DNA of 64,000 bases from JAJYKC01 sp035545735. GTDB lineage: Bacteria; Acidobacteriota; Terriglobia; Bryobacterales; Bryobacteraceae. The position numbers and the translations under genes are program-made. The stretch spans positions 127,961 to 191,960 of the forward strand of contig DASZXS010000017.1 of the NCBI GenBank assembly GCA_035545735.1. The letters are read 5' to 3'. Each line of letters begins with the position of its first letter. Within the stretch, counting starts at the first letter, position 1. Of this stretch, positions 27,123-35,896 are shown piece by piece. The notes beneath the pieces were generated by a model. That model saw only the letters and a list, made by a program, of their open reading frames with translations. It was not told the origin of the DNA and did no database searches.

Positions 27123-29126
27123 TTAGAAATCAAAACGATCGATATTCGATTTGTCGAAAATGAAGGGCGAGCCGAGAATCACCTGGCTTCCGCTCACCTG
27201 TAGAGCGCCCAATCGCCCGGCCCGGAAAGACGCATCGCCAGCCTTAAGTTCACCCTTCGTCAGAGCGTTGGCGGCCTGTACAACCAGATAGCCAAGGTCG
27301 CGGGTTTTCCAGAGTATCACCGCATCGATAATACCGGCGTGCACATACGGCTTGCACACATTCGGCAGAGAAAGCCCGACTACTTTGACATCGGTGCGGC
27401 CGGATTGTTTGACCGCCTCCGCCGCACCGGGCACAGCGGGCGCGGCGATCGCCACCACAACCCTTACGCCTGGATAAACTTTGAGCAGGGTCTGCGTTTC
27501 CGCAAATGCCTTATCGCGGTCGTCATCGCTCGGCCGGATGACGTCCAGCTTCATCCCCGGATATTTCTCCAGGCGTTTCCGGATGAAGCGGATCCACTCA
27601 TTCTGGTTGGCCGCGCTTAGGGCCCCGGTGACGATGGCGATTTCTCCTTTGCCACCGAGGATCTGCGCGGCGCGATCGGTGAGAGTATTGCCGATGCCTT
27701 CCGGCGTCGCCTGGTTGATGAAGAAATCGCGTGCGTTCGCTTCGGCGTCCGCGTCCCAGGTGACCACTTTGATGCCGTGTTCACGCGCCTTGCGGAGCAC
27801 AGTGGAAATGGCGGGGCCATTGAGCACGCTCACGGCGATCGCATCCACCTGCCGGGTAATCCATCCTTCGACGACCTCGCTTTGCTTGGCGGGATCCAGA
27901 TCGGTGGGGCCGTCCCAGATCACGTCGACGCCGAGTTCCTTCTGCGCCTCCTCCACGCCCTCGCGGCAGCTCACAAAATAGGGATCGCCCTTGGCTTTCG
28001 GCATAACGGCGATGACAGCCTTGCGGACCTGCGGCAAGGACGGTCCAGCGGACTGAGGCTGTATCGATTTCATCAGCATCCAGTTGCTGCCGGCCACAAG
28101 CAATCCGCTCGCCAGTACGGCGGCGCAAAGGATGGCAACCTGCGAATTCTTCACGGCTGCTCCCGGGGGCTGGTCCAGCGCTTTTCGCGGTTTCCTGGAA
28201 AGGACATTGAAGCCTATTGTACCGGCGAGCAGAACTCCCGTCAGAATGCCGGCCAGCTCGGACGGCAGCGCGGCCAGGCGGAGTCCGTTCTGGAGAATCA
28301 CAATGGCGAACAGGCCCAGGATGGCGCCGTGGATCGTGCCTTCGCCTCCAAAGATGGAAGTGCCGCCCAGGACGACGGCGGTAATCGCCATCAATTCGTA
28401 GCCCGTTCCGGCATCGGACTTTGCCTGCCCCAGGTGCGCCACGTAGACGATCGCGGAAACGCTGGAGAGGAGCCCGGAAAGCACGTACACAAACGCGAGC
28501 CTCCGCACCACGGGAACCGCGCCATAGAGCGCGCCGGACGGCGAGCAGCCGATCGCGTACAGGCCTCGCCCGATTACCGTGCGGTGCTGCAGAAACCAAT
28601 AGCCGGCCGCGGCCGCGGCCAGGATGAGCGCCTGCGTTGGAATCACGCCGCCGATGTACCCTTGCCCTAGAAACAGGAAGCCGGGCGGGAAATTGCTGAA
28701 GCTCTCCGCTCCTCCGGTAAGGCCCTCGGCGAAGCCGCGGAATAGCGAATAGGTGCCCAGCGTGACGATCAGGGGCGGAAGCCGAAAGCGCGCGATGAGC
28801 AGAGCGTTGAGTCCGCCGCCGGCGAGCCCAAGCAGTAGAACCACCAGGACCGCCCAACCGATGGGGAGTCCGCCGTCCCGCCAGACCTTGCCGAGCACAA
28901 CGGCGGCAAGACCCATCATGGAGCCAACGGAGAGATCGATACCTCCGGTGATGATCGTGGGCGTGACCGCCAGCGCAAGGAGCCCCAACTCGACGCTGAG
29001 GCGAAGCACTTCGAAGAAATTCCCCGCGCTGAAGAAATTGCCGCCGGCGAAGCCGAACAAAACAATTTCGAGCGCCAGAAGAGCGGTGAGCGTCCACTCG
29101 CGGCTCGAGCGTTCATGCGCGGGCAA
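27123..29126 (-). CDS. CUT2 sugar ABC permease fused to substrate-binding protein
   Basis: 667 residues. Residues about 1-315 are an RbsC-like inner-membrane permease (GGIDLSVGSMMGL, GVGG-type loops, TSIFGGEGTIHGAILG). A further hydrophobic helix near residues 325-347 (VAILCAAVLASGLLVAG) then leads to a complete type I periplasmic binding domain (about 355-667) with the RhaS/LsrB-type sequence KGDPYFVSCREGVEEAQ, VVTWDADAEA and the ending FIFDKSNIDRFDF. The extra helix would bring the binding domain to the outside. In most systems these are separate genes. TTG start at 29126 overlaps the preceding permease by 14 bases. The ligand is likely rhamnose or a related sugar or AI-2-like; sequence alone does not decide. 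Confidence 0.9.
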   Translation of the reverse strand: MPAHERSSREWTLTALLALEIVLFGFAGGNFFSAGNFFEVLRLSVELGLLALAVTPTIITGGIDLSVGSMMGLAAVVLGKVWRDGGLPIGWAVLVVLLLGLAGGGLNALLIARFRLPPLIVTLGTYSLFRGFAEGLTGGAESFSNFPPGFLFLGQGYIGGVIPTQALILAAAAAGYWFLQHRTVIGRGLYAIGCSPSGALYGAVPVVRRLAFVYVLSGLLSSVSAIVYVAHLGQAKSDAGTGYELMAITAVVLGGTSIFGGEGTIHGAILGLFAIVILQNGLRLAALPSELAGILTGVLLAGTIGFNVLSRKPRKALDQPPGAAVKNSQVAILCAAVLASGLLVAGSNWMLMKSIQPQSAGPSLPQVRKAVIAVMPKAKGDPYFVSCREGVEEAQKELGVDVIWDGPTDLDPAKQSEVVEGWITRQVDAIAVSVLNGPAISTVLRKAREHGIKVVTWDADAEANARDFFINQATPEGIGNTLTDRAAQILGGKGEIAIVTGALSAANQNEWIRFIRKRLEKYPGMKLDVIRPSDDDRDKAFAETQTLLKVYPGVRVVVAIAAPAVPGAAEAVKQSGRTDVKVVGLSLPNVCKPYVHAGIIDAVILWKTRDLGYLVVQAANALTKGELKAGDASFRAGRLGALQVSGSQVILGSPFIFDKSNIDRFDF

Positions 29127-30063
29127 GCTTCGCCTCCTTGGTCCGGGAGGTAAGCCGGGCGGGGAGAGCGTCGAAAGCGATGGAACAGAGGATGATTGCG
29201 CCCTGAATGGCTTTTTCCCAGTAAGGACTGATGCCCAGATAGGTGAGCGCCGGGCCGATGGTGGCCAGGAGCCCGAGCCCGAGCAGTGTACCGGTGAAAG
29301 TTCCCCGGCCGCCCGTGATAGAGGCGCCCCCCACCACTACCGCGGCAATGGCTTTTAGTTCCAGTCCGATGCCGGTGTTACTTTGAATTTCCCGGAAGCG
29401 GATCGCGTTCATCGCGGCCGCCACCGCGGTAAGGGCGCCCATCAGGGCGAACGCCGCGAATAAGACCCGCGTAACCGGGATTCCCGCCAACCGGGCGGCT
29501 TCGCGGTCGGAACCCACCGCGTACAGGAACCGGCCGGCGGAAAGGTTACGCAAGGCCCAGGCCAGGGCGCCGTAAATCAAAGCGCAGACCGCCACCAGCA
29601 GAATCTCTCCACCACCCTGGGGCAGGCCGAACCATTGGAAGCGGCTCGGGAGGCCCTCAATCCATGCCCCGCCGGTCGCCCAGCGAAGTGCATCGCGCAA
29701 GGCGATCATCGCGGCGAGAGTCGCGACAATCGACGGTATTCTTAGATTCGCGACCAGGCCGCCGTTCAGCGCGCCCAATGCCAAGCCGGCCACGGCGGTG
29801 ACCGGAACCATCAGCGCCATGGGCACACCCGATTTTGCGGCGACGCCGGCGGCAACACTAAGCAGCGCGAACTGCGACCCCACCGAAATATCGATTTCAC
29901 CCGCGATAATCACGAGTGTCATGCCCGCCGCAACCAGCAGGACCGGTGCGTTCGCCACCGTCACATCGCGCAGGTTTGAGAGAGAAAAGAAGGACGGCGC
30001 CGCAAACGCCAGCACCAGCAACAGCGCGGCCCAGGCCACGGTGACGGAAAGCTCCCTCCTCAC
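29113..30063 (-). CDS. CUT2 sugar ABC transporter permease
   Basis: 316 residues, RbsC/XylH-type inner-membrane permease with eight to ten hydrophobic segments. Family landmarks are EIDISVGSQFALLS near residue 55, the EAA-like cytoplasmic loop AVGSDREAARLAGIPV that contacts the ATPase, and GGASITGGRGTFTGTLLG. It is the first of two different permeases in the operon, the arrangement seen in rhamnose (RhaPQ) and AI-2 (LsrCD) transporters. Its GTG start overlaps the ATPase stop (GTGA at 30063-30060), so the two are translationally coupled. Confidence 0.93.
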   Translation of the reverse strand: MRRELSVTVAWAALLLVLAFAAPSFFSLSNLRDVTVANAPVLLVAAGMTLVIIAGEIDISVGSQFALLSVAAGVAAKSGVPMALMVPVTAVAGLALGALNGGLVANLRIPSIVATLAAMIALRDALRWATGGAWIEGLPSRFQWFGLPQGGGEILLVAVCALIYGALAWALRNLSAGRFLYAVGSDREAARLAGIPVTRVLFAAFALMGALTAVAAAMNAIRFREIQSNTGIGLELKAIAAVVVGGASITGGRGTFTGTLLGLGLLATIGPALTYLGISPYWEKAIQGAIILCSIAFDALPARLTSRTKEAKLARA

Positions 30064-31559
30064 GCGCGTGCCTCTTCGCCCAGCCCCAACGCCAGAGACA
30101 AGACCGTTTGCTGCGTCGCCTCGGAGCGGCTGAGCACCCCGGCGATGGAACCCTCCCGCATGACGGCGATCCGATCGCTCATGCCAAGGATTTCCGGCAG
30201 CTCGGAGGAGATCATCAGAATTGCGATGCCTTTCGAGGCGAACTCCACCATCAGGCTGTGAATCTCGGCTTTCGCTCCCACGTCCACGCCTTGTGTTGGC
30301 TCATCCAGAATCAAGAGAGAAGGTTGAGTGGCCATCCACCGGCTTAGACAGACTTTTTGCTGGTTGCCGCCCGAGAGCGTCTTCGCCGGCGCGTCCACCG
30401 ATGCCGTTTTTATGCCGAGCTGCAGCGCGTAGCGGGACGCCAGATCGCGCTCCCAGGTGAAGTCCAGAGCGCGCAGCCCCGGCTGACGGCTCAGCATCCC
30501 CAGGGTAGCGTTGGCGGCGACGGGCATCTCGAGGATCAGGCCATTCCGCCGGCGGTCCTCGGGAACGTAGGCGATACCGAGCCTCACCGCATCTTCCGGC
30601 GAGCCTGGCGCGACCTCGCGATTCCCGATCTGAATCGTCCCCTTCCCGGCGCGCCGGATTCCGAATAGAATTTCGGCGAATTCCGTGCGCCCCGCGCCCA
30701 CCAGGCCGGCCAGGCCCACGATCTCGCCCGCGCGAACCGTAAGGCTGACATCGCGGATGCCGCATTCCGGAGAACTGACCCCGCGGGCGTCGAGCACGAC
30801 GTCTCCCAGCGGACCGTTGCGCTTCGGAAATACGGACGACACCTCCCGCCCTACCATCATGCGAACCAGGTCCTCCCGGCTGACACTGGACATCGGCGCG
30901 GTTTCCAGGCTGGCTCCGTCCCGGAGCACAGTCACGCGGCCGGCAATCTGTTGGAGTTCGTCGAGCCTGTGGGACACATAAATGATGCCAGTCCCGCGTT
31001 CACGCATGGCGCGGAGCACGTCGAAGAGCTTATCCACTTCCCGGTTGGTGAGCGAGGCCGTGGGCTCATCGAGGATCAGAATGCGCGCATTGGCGCCGAT
31101 CGATTTTGCAATCTCGACAAGCTGCTGCTCGGGCATGCTCAATTCGCCGCAGAGATGCTCGGGGCCGAAGCGCGCGCCCACGCGCTCCAGCAGGTCGCGC
31201 GCCACGCGGCCGCGCTCTTTCCAGGAAATGCGCCGCCAGAGCGACACAGATTCGAGCGCCAGCCCGATGTTCTCGGCCACGGTCAAGCTGGGGAAAAGCG
31301 ACGGCTGCTGATAGATCACCGCGATGCCAAGCGCCTTCGAGGCCAGCGGGTCTTCGATGACCACTCGCTTTCCGTCCACTTCCAGAAAACCCGCGTCGGG
31401 TTGCACGGCGCCCGAGATGACACGGATCAGGGTCGATTTACCCGCCCCGTTCTCCCCCACCAGCGCATGAATTTCCCCCGCCTCCAGCTCAAAATGGACT
31501 CGCTTGAGGGCCTGCACTCCGCCGTAGGATTTCGAAATATTATGAACTCTGAGAAGCAT
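30060..31559 (-). CDS. CUT2 sugar ABC transporter ATPase (two ATPase domains)
   Basis: About 499 residues with duplicated nucleotide-binding domains, as in RbsA, RhaT and LsrA. Domain 1 has Walker A VGENGAGKST, signature ELSMPEQQLVEIAKS and Walker B ILILDEPTASL. Domain 2 has a degenerate Walker A GLVGAGRTEF, a full signature TLSGGNQQKVCLSRW and LLILDEPTQGVDVGAK; this imbalance is normal for CUT2 ATPases. ATG at 31559 is preceded by GGCGGA; the frame reaches 31577 without adding conserved residues. It is first gene of an operon continuing with both permeases, the fused binding protein and perhaps the CADD gene. No sugar-catabolic gene accompanies it. Confidence 0.95.
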   Translation of the reverse strand: MLLRVHNISKSYGGVQALKRVHFELEAGEIHALVGENGAGKSTLIRVISGAVQPDAGFLEVDGKRVVIEDPLASKALGIAVIYQQPSLFPSLTVAENIGLALESVSLWRRISWKERGRVARDLLERVGARFGPEHLCGELSMPEQQLVEIAKSIGANARILILDEPTASLTNREVDKLFDVLRAMRERGTGIIYVSHRLDELQQIAGRVTVLRDGASLETAPMSSVSREDLVRMMVGREVSSVFPKRNGPLGDVVLDARGVSSPECGIRDVSLTVRAGEIVGLAGLVGAGRTEFAEILFGIRRAGKGTIQIGNREVAPGSPEDAVRLGIAYVPEDRRRNGLILEMPVAANATLGMLSRQPGLRALDFTWERDLASRYALQLGIKTASVDAPAKTLSGGNQQKVCLSRWMATQPSLLILDEPTQGVDVGAKAEIHSLMVEFASKGIAILMISSELPEILGMSDRIAVMREGSIAGVLSRSEATQQTVLSLALGLGEEARA

Positions 31560-31581
31560 CGGTCCGCCGGAGCGCAAGCTT

Positions 31582-33573
31582 CTATCTTACGAAGCCGGAG
31601 CCGTTGTTCGCCGCACCCGGATCCAAGCGGTAGACCGAAAACGCGGCGTCGCTATATTCGGCTTTCCTCAGCACTACCGGAGGCGTGAAATGGGAGGGAA
31701 GAATCAGGAAGCGAAACGGGCGCTCCGAAAGGCGTCTGCGAATTTGCGCGGGAGGCAGACGAGGGCTCAGGCACTCATAATTCCAGGGCACACCGGCGTA
31801 GGTAAGAGCGCAATTGCCGATGGACAGCACAAGATCGCCAGGGCGGGCGGCGCCGGCCAGAAAATCGAGTGAAGCAACAGATGGCAGCACCCCGCGAACA
31901 TATTCGCGTCCGTTGATCCGGCGCGCAAGAAAGCGGATTTGCGGCGCATTGATCTCCATGATCATCACCCCGGAGAGGCAGAAGAGAAGACTATAAACCA
32001 GCGCGCCATTGATTGCGGCCCGGGTCCATTTCGACGCGCCGGCATACCAGGAGAATACACAACCGGTGGTCAGGACCACCAGCAGCATCAGCGGGGCGGC
32101 GCCAAAGCGCATCACCGGCCAGAGGGCAGCCCAATAGAGCCAGTAGAGAATGGCGAAGAAGAGACAATATCGAGTGGCCGTGTTTCCCTTCCGGCGGCTC
32201 AAGAACCACACCGGCAGAAAAAGAACCAGCAGGACTCCGGCCGGCGCCGGCAGCGGCGACGCGAAGATGGCGTGGAAATGCATGGTCCACGGGGTTTCGA
32301 GAAACGCGATCAGTTTGTCCGACCAGGGTAGCGAAGCTTTGGCAAGTTCGAAACTGCCGCTTCGCCCCAGATGCTCCGGATAGGCCGGATTGCCGGTGAG
32401 AACCCACGCCCGCAGCGGCCAGGCGAGGCCGGTGGCGGCAACAATCGCAACCGCGGTGACGAACGTTCGCCAGCGGCCATTGCGCCAGCAGGCGTGAAGA
32501 AGCAGCAGACCCAGCGGAAGCGCTCCGAAGAGCACGATGTATTTGATGGAACAGGCAAAACCGAGGAACGCCGCCGCGGCGAAAAGCCAGTGCTCCGCGC
32601 GCTCCAACCCCCACCGCACCAGGCAATAGAGCGAGGCGAATTCGAAGCACGTCAAGGCCAGATCGTTCTTGGCGACGCTGCCGGTCCAGTGCGCAAACGG
32701 CAGCGCGGCGGCACAGAGAGCGCCCATCCAGGCGCCGGAGTTATCCAGCCCGGTGCGCAGGGCCAGCGAACGGCAGAGCAGGACCGCAAGTCCAAAAAAA
32801 AGAACCGGGACCATTTGAGCGGCGGCGGGCGAAGCCAGGGTGAGAGCCGCCGCCATCAGAGTTTCCACGCCCTGCGGAAAATAGGAGTATTCGTTCAGCG
32901 GCAGCGGCGCGATTCTATGGTGCGCGGCGTAGAACTGCGCGGCCGGTAGATGCTGGCGGATGACGTCGAAGGCGAGCGCGGGAGCGATCATGACGCAAGC
33001 CGAACAAAGTAGGAAAATCAGGCCGAAGATAGCGGCCAGCGAATTCCAGAGGGGGATGGAGCCGGAATGCGCCGCCGGTAGAAGCCGGCTCCACCCGCCG
33101 CGAAATATCGCGAGGGGAACAAGCAAAACCAGCAAGACGATCTGCGGATAGAGCAGCCCGGCCATGCCCAGCCACGTAAATGCCGACATCAGCACGCCGA
33201 GACCGAGCGCGGTATCCACGGCGGGTTCCGCCTCGACCGACATGGCGCGAAATAACCCGCCGCCCAGGGCGCAGGCGGAGGCCGCCGTGAGCAGCACAAC
33301 CAGCGTCGAAACCGGATCGTGCAGAAGGCCAAGCGAGATGGGAATGGCACCGTAGAACAGCGGCTCGAAGCGCGCGAGCGACGGGCGGATTCGCTCATAG
33401 AAGAATCCGGCCAGTACCAGAGCCGCGGAAAGAACCAGGAAGGCCTCGCGATATCCGGGCCCGGGCTTGCGAAAATAGTCCAATTGCCAGACGAACATCG
33501 GGAATGTGAACGCGGCCGCGGCGGCGAGCCAAACCAGGAGCAGAATAGTCTTGCGGTGGGTGAGGACGTTCAA
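31582..33573 (-). CDS. Polytopic membrane protein, GT-C glycosyltransferase-like
   Basis: 663 residues with about a dozen hydrophobic helices and a C-terminal soluble part of about 100 residues (ARPGDLVLSIGNCALTYAG). The pattern resembles dolichyl-phosphate-mannose transferase/ArnT-like GT-C proteins: a first periplasmic loop with acidic residues (MSVEAEPAVDT region) and a motif HWTGSVAKNDLALTCFE. Substrate unknown; a lipid-linked sugar donor is expected. TTG start at 33573 is well supported by AAGGA six bases upstream. The start overlaps the divergent GT2 gene by about 18 bases, so promoters must lie within the coding regions. It ends 22 bases before the sugar ATPase, whose transcription it might extend. 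Confidence 0.75.
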   Translation of the reverse strand: MNVLTHRKTILLLVWLAAAAAFTFPMFVWQLDYFRKPGPGYREAFLVLSAALVLAGFFYERIRPSLARFEPLFYGAIPISLGLLHDPVSTLVVLLTAASACALGGGLFRAMSVEAEPAVDTALGLGVLMSAFTWLGMAGLLYPQIVLLVLLVPLAIFRGGWSRLLPAAHSGSIPLWNSLAAIFGLIFLLCSACVMIAPALAFDVIRQHLPAAQFYAAHHRIAPLPLNEYSYFPQGVETLMAAALTLASPAAAQMVPVLFFGLAVLLCRSLALRTGLDNSGAWMGALCAAALPFAHWTGSVAKNDLALTCFEFASLYCLVRWGLERAEHWLFAAAAFLGFACSIKYIVLFGALPLGLLLLHACWRNGRWRTFVTAVAIVAATGLAWPLRAWVLTGNPAYPEHLGRSGSFELAKASLPWSDKLIAFLETPWTMHFHAIFASPLPAPAGVLLVLFLPVWFLSRRKGNTATRYCLFFAILYWLYWAALWPVMRFGAAPLMLLVVLTTGCVFSWYAGASKWTRAAINGALVYSLLFCLSGVMIMEINAPQIRFLARRINGREYVRGVLPSVASLDFLAGAARPGDLVLSIGNCALTYAGVPWNYECLSPRLPPAQIRRRLSERPFRFLILPSHFTPPVVLRKAEYSDAAFSVYRLDPGAANNGSGFVR

Positions 33574-34566
33574 TCGTTATCCTTAGCGCTCTCCGTCATC
33601 ATACCCGTGCGTAACCGCGCGGCCGATCTTGAACGGGCCGTGCGCGCCCTTCTGCGCTCGGAGACGCCGCCCCTCGAAATCCTGATCGTCGACGATGGCT
33701 CCTGGGAGCCTCTCCCGGCGATTGTGCAGCACCCTTGCTGCCGGGTGATCCGCCTGGATGGAAAACACGGTTCCTATTTTGCCCGCAATCTCGCGGCGAG
33801 CCAGGCCCGCGGAGGCATTCTCGCCTTTATCGATTCCGACGTGTGCGTCAACGCGGAAACCCTGGGCCGGCTGCGCCGGCGCCTGAGCGAGAACGAGAAT
33901 CTTGCGGCTGTTTTCGGCAAATACGACCAGGAGCCCGCCGCCCGAACCTTTGTCTCGCAATACCGGAATCTGCTCCACACATTCATGCACCAGACGAGCA
34001 ATCCGGATGCACACACTTTCTGGACAGGCTGCGGCGCGATCCGGCGCAGGGTATTCGAAGAGTTCGGCGGATTCGCGACCGACCGGATGCACCTGAGAGA
34101 CATCGAACTGGGCGTCCGGTTGTCGCAAGCCGGCCGGCCCATCCTGCTGGACCGCACGATCGAAGTGACCCATTTGAAGCGATGGACGCTAAGAGACGTC
34201 GTTCGCACGGACATCTTTTTCCGCGGTGCGAACTGGACCGAGATCTGCCTTCGGAACGGCGGGCTCCCAAACGACCTGAACACGAGGATGGGCGAGCGCG
34301 CCAGCGTGGTGCTGGTTTATCTCATGATCCTGTGTGTCCCCGCGGCTGTGATGTGGGGAAGCAAATGGCTGTGGGCGGAGGCCGCGCTGTTCGCCGCCTA
34401 CCTGATCCTCAGCCGGAAAATACTGGCGTTCCTCGTTCAGGCGCGCAGCTCCGGGTTTGCGATCCGGGCGATCCCGCTCCACGTCCTCTATCATCTTTGC
34501 TGTGGCGCGGGTTTTCTCGCCGGGCTCGTGCAACTATTGCGGCGTCCCGGAGGCAATTCCACGTGA
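33556..34566 (+). CDS. Family 2 glycosyltransferase
   Basis: About 336 residues. GT2 domain: LSVIIPVRNRAADLERAV, ILIVDDGSW, FIDSDV (the DXD metal site) and WTGCGAIRRRVFEEFGG; then three hydrophobic helices at the C-terminus (from about residue 245) that would anchor it in the inner membrane. Acceptor unknown. The GTG at 33556 is the best in-frame start but overlaps the divergent membrane gene and has no good ribosome site, so the exact N-terminus is open. Its stop overlaps the next gene (GTGA), which in turn overlaps the third: an operon of three. Confidence 0.87.
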   Translation: MGEDVQSLSLALSVIIPVRNRAADLERAVRALLRSETPPLEILIVDDGSWEPLPAIVQHPCCRVIRLDGKHGSYFARNLAASQARGGILAFIDSDVCVNAETLGRLRRRLSENENLAAVFGKYDQEPAARTFVSQYRNLLHTFMHQTSNPDAHTFWTGCGAIRRRVFEEFGGFATDRMHLRDIELGVRLSQAGRPILLDRTIEVTHLKRWTLRDVVRTDIFFRGANWTEICLRNGGLPNDLNTRMGERASVVLVYLMILCVPAAVMWGSKWLWAEAALFAAYLILSRKILAFLVQARSSGFAIRAIPLHVLYHLCCGAGFLAGLVQLLRRPGGNST

Positions 34567-35000
34567 GGCGCGCGGTTGTCCTGGGAACCATTGTGTTTTG
34601 CCTCGGGGCCGCCTGCTTCGACATCGCCGCTTACGTAGAGCAGTGGCCTTTCTCTCAGTACCCCATGTACGCGGGAATCGCGAGCGGTGAATTCGCAATG
34701 CTTCAGCTCTACGGAATTCGAGGACGGGAAGAATTCCCTATTCCGGAATCCGCCCTCCAGCCGTTCAATGCGAGCAAACTCTCTTTTGCGCTCGCGCGTA
34801 TTGAAGAAACGGGGAACACGGGCAGGCTGCAGGCGGCGCTGCGGGATTGCCTGCGGCGCTATCGCGGCGCCCGGCCCGATCCGCCGGTCGAAGGCATCCG
34901 CCTCTATCGAATTGTCCTATCATCCGATGTGGAACCGGGCGAAAAAGCGAGTGTCGTGAGCCGCCAGTTGCTGGCCTCCTGTGAGGAACCCCCCCGATGA
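34563..35000 (+). CDS. Small membrane-anchored protein of GT2-HTTM operon
   Basis: 145 residues with one N-terminal helix (VVLGTIVFCLGAACFDIAA) followed by WPFSQYPMYAG and an exported or cytosolic domain of about 110 residues with YGIRGREEFPIP and LYRIVLSS. I do not know a named family. The pattern W-P-F-S-x-Y-P-M-Y recalls small proteins encoded next to HTTM/DoxX-like genes. The GTG at 34563 overlaps the GT2 stop and its own stop overlaps the HTTM start (ATGA), so it is translationally coupled on both sides and likely works with them in the membrane. Confidence 0.8.
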   Translation: MRRAVVLGTIVFCLGAACFDIAAYVEQWPFSQYPMYAGIASGEFAMLQLYGIRGREEFPIPESALQPFNASKLSFALARIEETGNTGRLQAALRDCLRRYRGARPDPPVEGIRLYRIVLSSDVEPGEKASVVSRQLLASCEEPPR

Positions 35001-35896
35001 AACCGGCCGCGCGGACGCTGGGCCTATTTCGCGTGGCCTTCTACGCAACGGTGTTCCTGATCTACTTTGGACTGGATGACCGGCCATGGACGCGGGTCTC
35101 TCCGGCGTTCTGGATGCCTGTGTCGGTCTTTCGGTTCCTCGACGGCCCGCCGCGCGATGCGTTGTGGATGGGAGTCTCGCAGACGGTCTGGAAAGTATCG
35201 CTCCTCGCGTCCGCGGCCGGCGTTCTCACGCGATTCAGCACCTTTGTTTCGGCCGCACTGGCGGTGTATCTGCTCGGGCTCCCGCAGAATTTCGGCAAGA
35301 TCGACCATATGGACGGCATCGTCGTCATCCTGCTCGGCATTCTGTTCGTTTCCCGCTGTGGCGATGGCGTTTCCGTCGACAATTTTCTCTCCCGGAAGAT
35401 CCCTGGCACCGCGCCAAGAGAAGCGGAGCCCGTGGAATACCGTTGGCCCATCGTACTCGGACAGGTTTTATTTACTCTGGTTTTCTTCGCCGCGGGAGTG
35501 GCCAAGCTGCGCGTTTCGGGCCTTGCATGGATGTCGTCCGGGAATCTGCGGCATCTGCTGATCGAACATCAATATACGCACGCCCCTCTGACGGATGCCG
35601 GCCTGATCGCGGCGCGGTCCACGATGGTCTGCGGCGGCGCGGCCATTCTCACAATCGTGCTGGAACTCTCGATGCCTCTGGCGGTTCTCAGCCGGCGCTT
35701 GCGCTGGCCGCTGCTGATTGCGCTCCTGTTTTTGCAGATCGGAATCGCCCTGGCGCTCGGTGTGTATTTTACGCCGTATTTGGCGGGCTATCTGCTATTC
35801 GTGCCGTGGGAAAGATGGCCGCCGAGATTTCTTACCCGCTCCCGGCCGACCGTTCCGGAGGTCTCCGGCGGCACTCGCACGGCGCGGCCGGCGTGA
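34997..35896 (+). CDS. HTTM-domain membrane protein
   Basis: 299 residues with about eight hydrophobic segments, matching the HTTM (horizontally transferred transmembrane) family that is related to the membrane part of vitamin K-dependent gamma-carboxylase. It begins with ARTLGLFRVAFYATVFLIYF, and has DHMDGIVVILLGILF and YRWPIVLGQVLFTLVFFAAGVAKLRVSG. Function in bacteria is unproven. The start overlaps the preceding stop by ATGA. The last 109 bases overlap, on the opposite strand, the 3' end of cutC. Confidence 0.83.
   Translation: MKPAARTLGLFRVAFYATVFLIYFGLDDRPWTRVSPAFWMPVSVFRFLDGPPRDALWMGVSQTVWKVSLLASAAGVLTRFSTFVSAALAVYLLGLPQNFGKIDHMDGIVVILLGILFVSRCGDGVSVDNFLSRKIPGTAPREAEPVEYRWPIVLGQVLFTLVFFAAGVAKLRVSGLAWMSSGNLRHLLIEHQYTHAPLTDAGLIAARSTMVCGGAAILTIVLELSMPLAVLSRRLRWPLLIALLFLQIGIALALGVYFTPYLAGYLLFVPWERWPPRFLTRSRPTVPEVSGGTRTARPA

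Noticed and set aside
27781..29097. 438-codon frame overlapping the permease fusion
   Set aside because: Another frame of the same strand, Arg/Gly/His-rich with no membrane pattern; the permease frame carries the family motifs.
27123..31559. Firm assignment as rhamnose or AI-2 transporter
   Set aside because: Both systems have two permeases and similar binding proteins; no catabolic or signalling neighbours decide between them.
33735..34562. Long open frame preceding the 145-residue anchored protein
   Set aside because: The upstream part is a shadow of the GT2 gene; the GTG at 34563 overlapping its stop is the likely start.
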